From positions 1 to 7,562 of the forward strand of contig URVD01000086.1 in NCBI GenBank assembly GCA_900551195.1: a DNA stretch of 7,562 nucleotides, in the 5' to 3' direction. Source of the DNA: an uncultured Collinsella sp. GTDB lineage: Bacteria > Actinomycetota > Coriobacteriia > Coriobacteriales > Coriobacteriaceae. Position numbers and translations under genes: made by a program. The notes below the pieces were generated by a model. It saw only the letters and a program-made list of their open reading frames with translations. It was not told the origin of the DNA and did not search any database. Below are positions 5,852-7,562 of the stretch, in pieces (the first letter of the stretch is position 1; each line of letters opens with the position of its first letter).

Positions 5852-6301
5852 TCAGCTGTCCGCATCGACATCGCCAGACTCCACCGTAAACGCCGGATCG
5901 GTGCTCACAAGATAAAATCGGGTCACCTTGGTATCTCTAAATAGATAGAGCTGGCCCTGCTCGCGTCGGCGTGACATATACGCCACGTGGACCGTACCGA
6001 ATTCTTCGCCGTTTTCCTTCTTTAATATCAGGATGTTGGGGTCATCCGTACGCTTAAACTGCCCGTCTGTGCAGATTCCGTCTTGGTCGACCAGCTGCCA
6101 TCGACAGTTGTCCTCCTCAAGAAAAGCCAGGGTTTCCCGACTTGTTTCGTCATCCCGATAGTAACCGTCAATGGCAAAGCCTTCGGAAACGCATTCCTGC
6201 ATATAGGATGTTTCTCGACTTATAGCGAACTGCCCTATAGCGCCCAGGAGCACAGCTAGGCAAACCACCGCAAGGGTTATCGAGACAAAACGGCGGCTCA
6301 T
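5852..6301 (-). CDS. Small exported or membrane-anchored protein of unknown function
   Basis: I do not recognise this 149-residue protein. MSRR is followed by a single hydrophobic helix (about 6-27), which is either a signal peptide or an N-in anchor, and there is no lipobox cysteine after it. The rest is polar and appears to be external, with three cysteines (C37, C66, C77). Short alternating segments, GYYRDDE (46-52), CRWQLV (66-71), GQFKR (80-84), NILILKK.NGEEFGTV (89-104) and GQLYLFRD..VTRFYLVS (116-133), suggest a small beta-sheet or lipocalin-like domain; this is inference from pattern only. The ATG at 6301 has no ribosome site of its own but begins 1 base after the stop of a 12-codon ORF that does. 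An in-frame stop upstream rules out a longer form. GC (as low as about 42% in sampled 60-base stretches) is below that of the neighbouring genes. Confidence 0.72.
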   Translation of the reverse strand: MSRRFVSITLAVVCLAVLLGAIGQFAISRETSYMQECVSEGFAIDGYYRDDETSRETLAFLEEDNCRWQLVDQDGICTDGQFKRTDDPNILILKKENGEEFGTVHVAYMSRRREQGQLYLFRDTKVTRFYLVSTDPAFTVESGDVDADS

Positions 6302-6302
6302 G

Positions 6303-6341
6303 TTAGCCAGCCCGGTACTTGTTTAGCGGAGCACGAAACAT
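6303..6341 (-). CDS. 12-codon leader ORF, likely translationally coupled to the downstream gene
   Basis: On the minus strand, ATG at 6341-6339 opens MFRAPLNKYRAG and stops at TAA (6305-6303). One base later the ATG of the 149-residue unknown gene begins (TAACATG). GGAGG (minus strand, 6354-6350) lies 8 bases before the leader ATG, a strong site, while the main ATG has none. This arrangement fits coupling by re-initiation. Alternatives are a decayed start of the main gene in another frame, or chance. No run of one amino acid suggests attenuation. Confidence 0.5.
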   Translation of the reverse strand: MFRAPLNKYRAG

Positions 6342-6571
6342 ACTTGGAACCTCCGATATCAGCGCAAACGCCACCTACGGCCTGCCGGCAATCATATGTT
6401 TCCAACATCAAACCATATGGCAACCACTCGCGAGAGGCGTATCGGCGAACGGTGCGTTTTTGCGCTTCATTGGCCAAACGTCAACGCGCACTACAGCTCT
6501 TGCTCGACCTATTCAGATCTTGTCGCATACTACCGTAGATCCCCAACGCTTCCACCCCCAAGAGATCATTT
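6342..6571. other. Lower-GC intergenic stretch between the dehydrogenase and the unknown gene
   Basis: About 230 bases with roughly 50% GC. I see no tRNA, no strong terminator after the dehydrogenase and no convincing promoter. A minus-strand TATGAT (within 6388-6400) could be a -10 for the leader ORF but lacks a matching -35 at standard spacing. Two CATATG hexamers occur about 20 bases apart. An 87-codon open frame on the plus strand has no family features, and I do not call it a gene. Confidence 0.4.
6350..6354 (-). promoter_or_regulatory. Ribosome binding site of the leader ORF
   Basis: Minus-strand GGAGG, 8 bases before the leader ATG at 6341. It is the only strong ribosome site near the 5' end of the small unknown gene, so it probably drives translation of both the leader and, by coupling, the main protein. 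Confidence 0.6.
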
Positions 6572-7531
6572 TTAGTACGTAAAGAAGCCCTCGCCCGAGC
6601 TTTCGCCCAGCTTACCTTCGTCGAGCATTTTCTTGAGGACGGAGGCCATGGCCTTAAAGTTGTAGGGCATCATCATCTTTTTGAGCAGCGGGCTCACCAA
6701 GCCCGGGACCTTTTGGTACTGCATGACGATGTTGTACGCCGTCTGGATGCCCACGGTGTCGAACACGCGGAACGGCCCCTTGGGAGCGCCGGTGCCGCGC
6801 GTCCACGCGAGGTCGACGCTCTTGGGGTCACTCACACCCGAGACATACAGGTCAAGGCCCGAAAGCAGCCACGGCACCAACATGGAATTGAGCAGGTAGC
6901 CGTTCTTTTCCTTGTTGACGGGCAGGGCAAGCATGCGGATGTCGTTGGCAAAGTCGACGAGCTCGTCGAAGTAGCGCTTGTCGGTTTGGTCCTGTGCCAT
7001 GACCTCGGTCATGTTGTTCTTCCAGATAGAGTTGGCAAAGTGCAGCGACAGGTACTTCTCGGGACGGCCGGTGTACTTGGCAAAGGTGCTCGGCAGCAGC
7101 GTGGATGAGTTGGTCACGATGACGGTCTTTTGCGGCAGAACCGGGGCGAGCTTCTTGTAGAAGTCGATCTTTGCCTGGGTGTCCTCGGCCATAGACTCGA
7201 TGACCAGGTCGGCGTCGGCCACGGCCTTGGCAAGATCGAGCTCCAGCTTGAGTGTGGAGTAGGCACGCTCGACGGCGGCGAGCGCCGCTTCCTTGTCGAA
7301 GGGCTGGGTGCCATCGGCGATACCGGCGCACCACTCGCCCGTACCGTCCTCCATGCCCTCGATTGCCGCGATGTACTCCTTGCGCACGTGATCGATCTTG
7401 GGCTGGGTGCGGCCGATGCTGCCCTCGTTGCGCAGCCAAATCGTTACATCAAAGCCGCAGTAGGCAGCCTGAAAGGCAATCTGGCTTCCCAACACGCCGC
7501 CGCCGGCAACACAAACGGTCTTGTAGCTCAT
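6572..7531 (-). CDS. 3-hydroxyacyl-CoA dehydrogenase family protein
   Basis: A 319-residue dehydrogenase (typical single-function members are about 280-290) that interconverts 3-hydroxyacyl-CoA and 3-ketoacyl-CoA with a nicotinamide cofactor, as in beta-oxidation or butyrate-type pathways. Domains: a Rossmann fold with GGGVLG (10-15), then VIESMAED.QAKIDFYKKL (110-128) and the NSS catalytic Ser region (141-143), and a C-terminal helical domain with GAPKGPFRVFDTVGI (248-262) and the final GESSGEGFFTY. The catalytic pair is present: H164 in LHFAN and E176 in TEVMA, with N215 in NGYLLNSML. The residue that usually is Asp at the end of the second strand is replaced in VTIWLRNE (29-36), where Arg suggests NADP(H). 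The extra length lies between 36 and about 100. The ATG has GAGAGGA about 7 bases upstream. No thiolase or crotonase gene is in view, so the pathway is open. Confidence 0.9.
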   Translation of the reverse strand: MSYKTVCVAGGGVLGSQIAFQAAYCGFDVTIWLRNEGSIGRTQPKIDHVRKEYIAAIEGMEDGTGEWCAGIADGTQPFDKEAALAAVERAYSTLKLELDLAKAVADADLVIESMAEDTQAKIDFYKKLAPVLPQKTVIVTNSSTLLPSTFAKYTGRPEKYLSLHFANSIWKNNMTEVMAQDQTDKRYFDELVDFANDIRMLALPVNKEKNGYLLNSMLVPWLLSGLDLYVSGVSDPKSVDLAWTRGTGAPKGPFRVFDTVGIQTAYNIVMQYQKVPGLVSPLLKKMMMPYNFKAMASVLKKMLDEGKLGESSGEGFFTY

Positions 7532-7562
7532 GGGACGGTCCTCTCTTACGTAATTCCATTGA

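Noticed and set aside
6319..6582. 87-codon plus-strand open frame in the gap before the dehydrogenase end
   Set aside because: No ribosome site, no family features, and it overlaps the stop of the minus-strand dehydrogenase gene.
1..7562. CRISPR array, tRNA/rRNA, insertion sequence, prophage or defence island
   Set aside because: No regularly spaced repeats, no cloverleaf or rRNA-like sequence, no transposase, integrase or nuclease-type proteins were seen on either strand.

Overview
The window is a high-GC stretch (about 60-67% in the conserved genes) of an ordinary bacterial chromosome. GTG/ATG starts with strong GGAGG-type ribosome sites, short intergenic gaps and the protein set (OPT-family transporter, DUF389 membrane protein, NAD(P)-linked 3-hydroxyacyl-CoA dehydrogenase, type III pantothenate kinase) suggest a Gram-positive gut actinobacterium of the Coriobacteriia, most likely Collinsella or a relative. 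That assignment is my inference from sequence style; no rRNA or other marker is present to prove it.

Left block (1-2378), all on the minus strand and read right to left: coaX (type III pantothenate kinase, CoA synthesis), a dCMP deaminase (dUMP supply for thymidylate), a small NifU-like Fe-S protein with a GTG start, and the 5' part of lgt (prolipoprotein diacylglyceryl transferase), which runs off the window edge. These are unrelated housekeeping functions sharing a strand. Gaps of 82-172 bases make one tight operon doubtful. The last 55 or so bases of lgt no longer look like Lgt.

Centre (2379-5831): a 289-base divergent intergenic region carries a nearly perfect inverted repeat with 34-base arms. 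It is followed on the plus strand by a 567-residue OPT-family transporter with a textbook rho-independent terminator, then a DUF389 membrane protein with its own candidate promoter. The DUF389 protein carries a consensus EF-hand-type calcium loop in a hydrophilic segment. A GC-rich hairpin lies between the convergent gene ends.

Right block (5832-7562), minus strand: a 3-hydroxyacyl-CoA dehydrogenase with intact catalytic residues but an NADP-like cofactor loop, then a 270-base gap, then a small secreted or membrane-anchored protein of unknown function. That small gene has no good ribosome site of its own; a 12-codon ORF with a strong one ends 1 base before its ATG. The unknown gene and the gap before it have noticeably lower GC than the neighbours.

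I see no CRISPR array, tRNA, rRNA, transposase, phage gene, toxin-antitoxin pair or defence system. The most unusual items are the long palindrome, the coupled micro-ORF, the EF-hand loop in DUF389 and the aberrant lgt edge. None amounts to a demonstrated new system.
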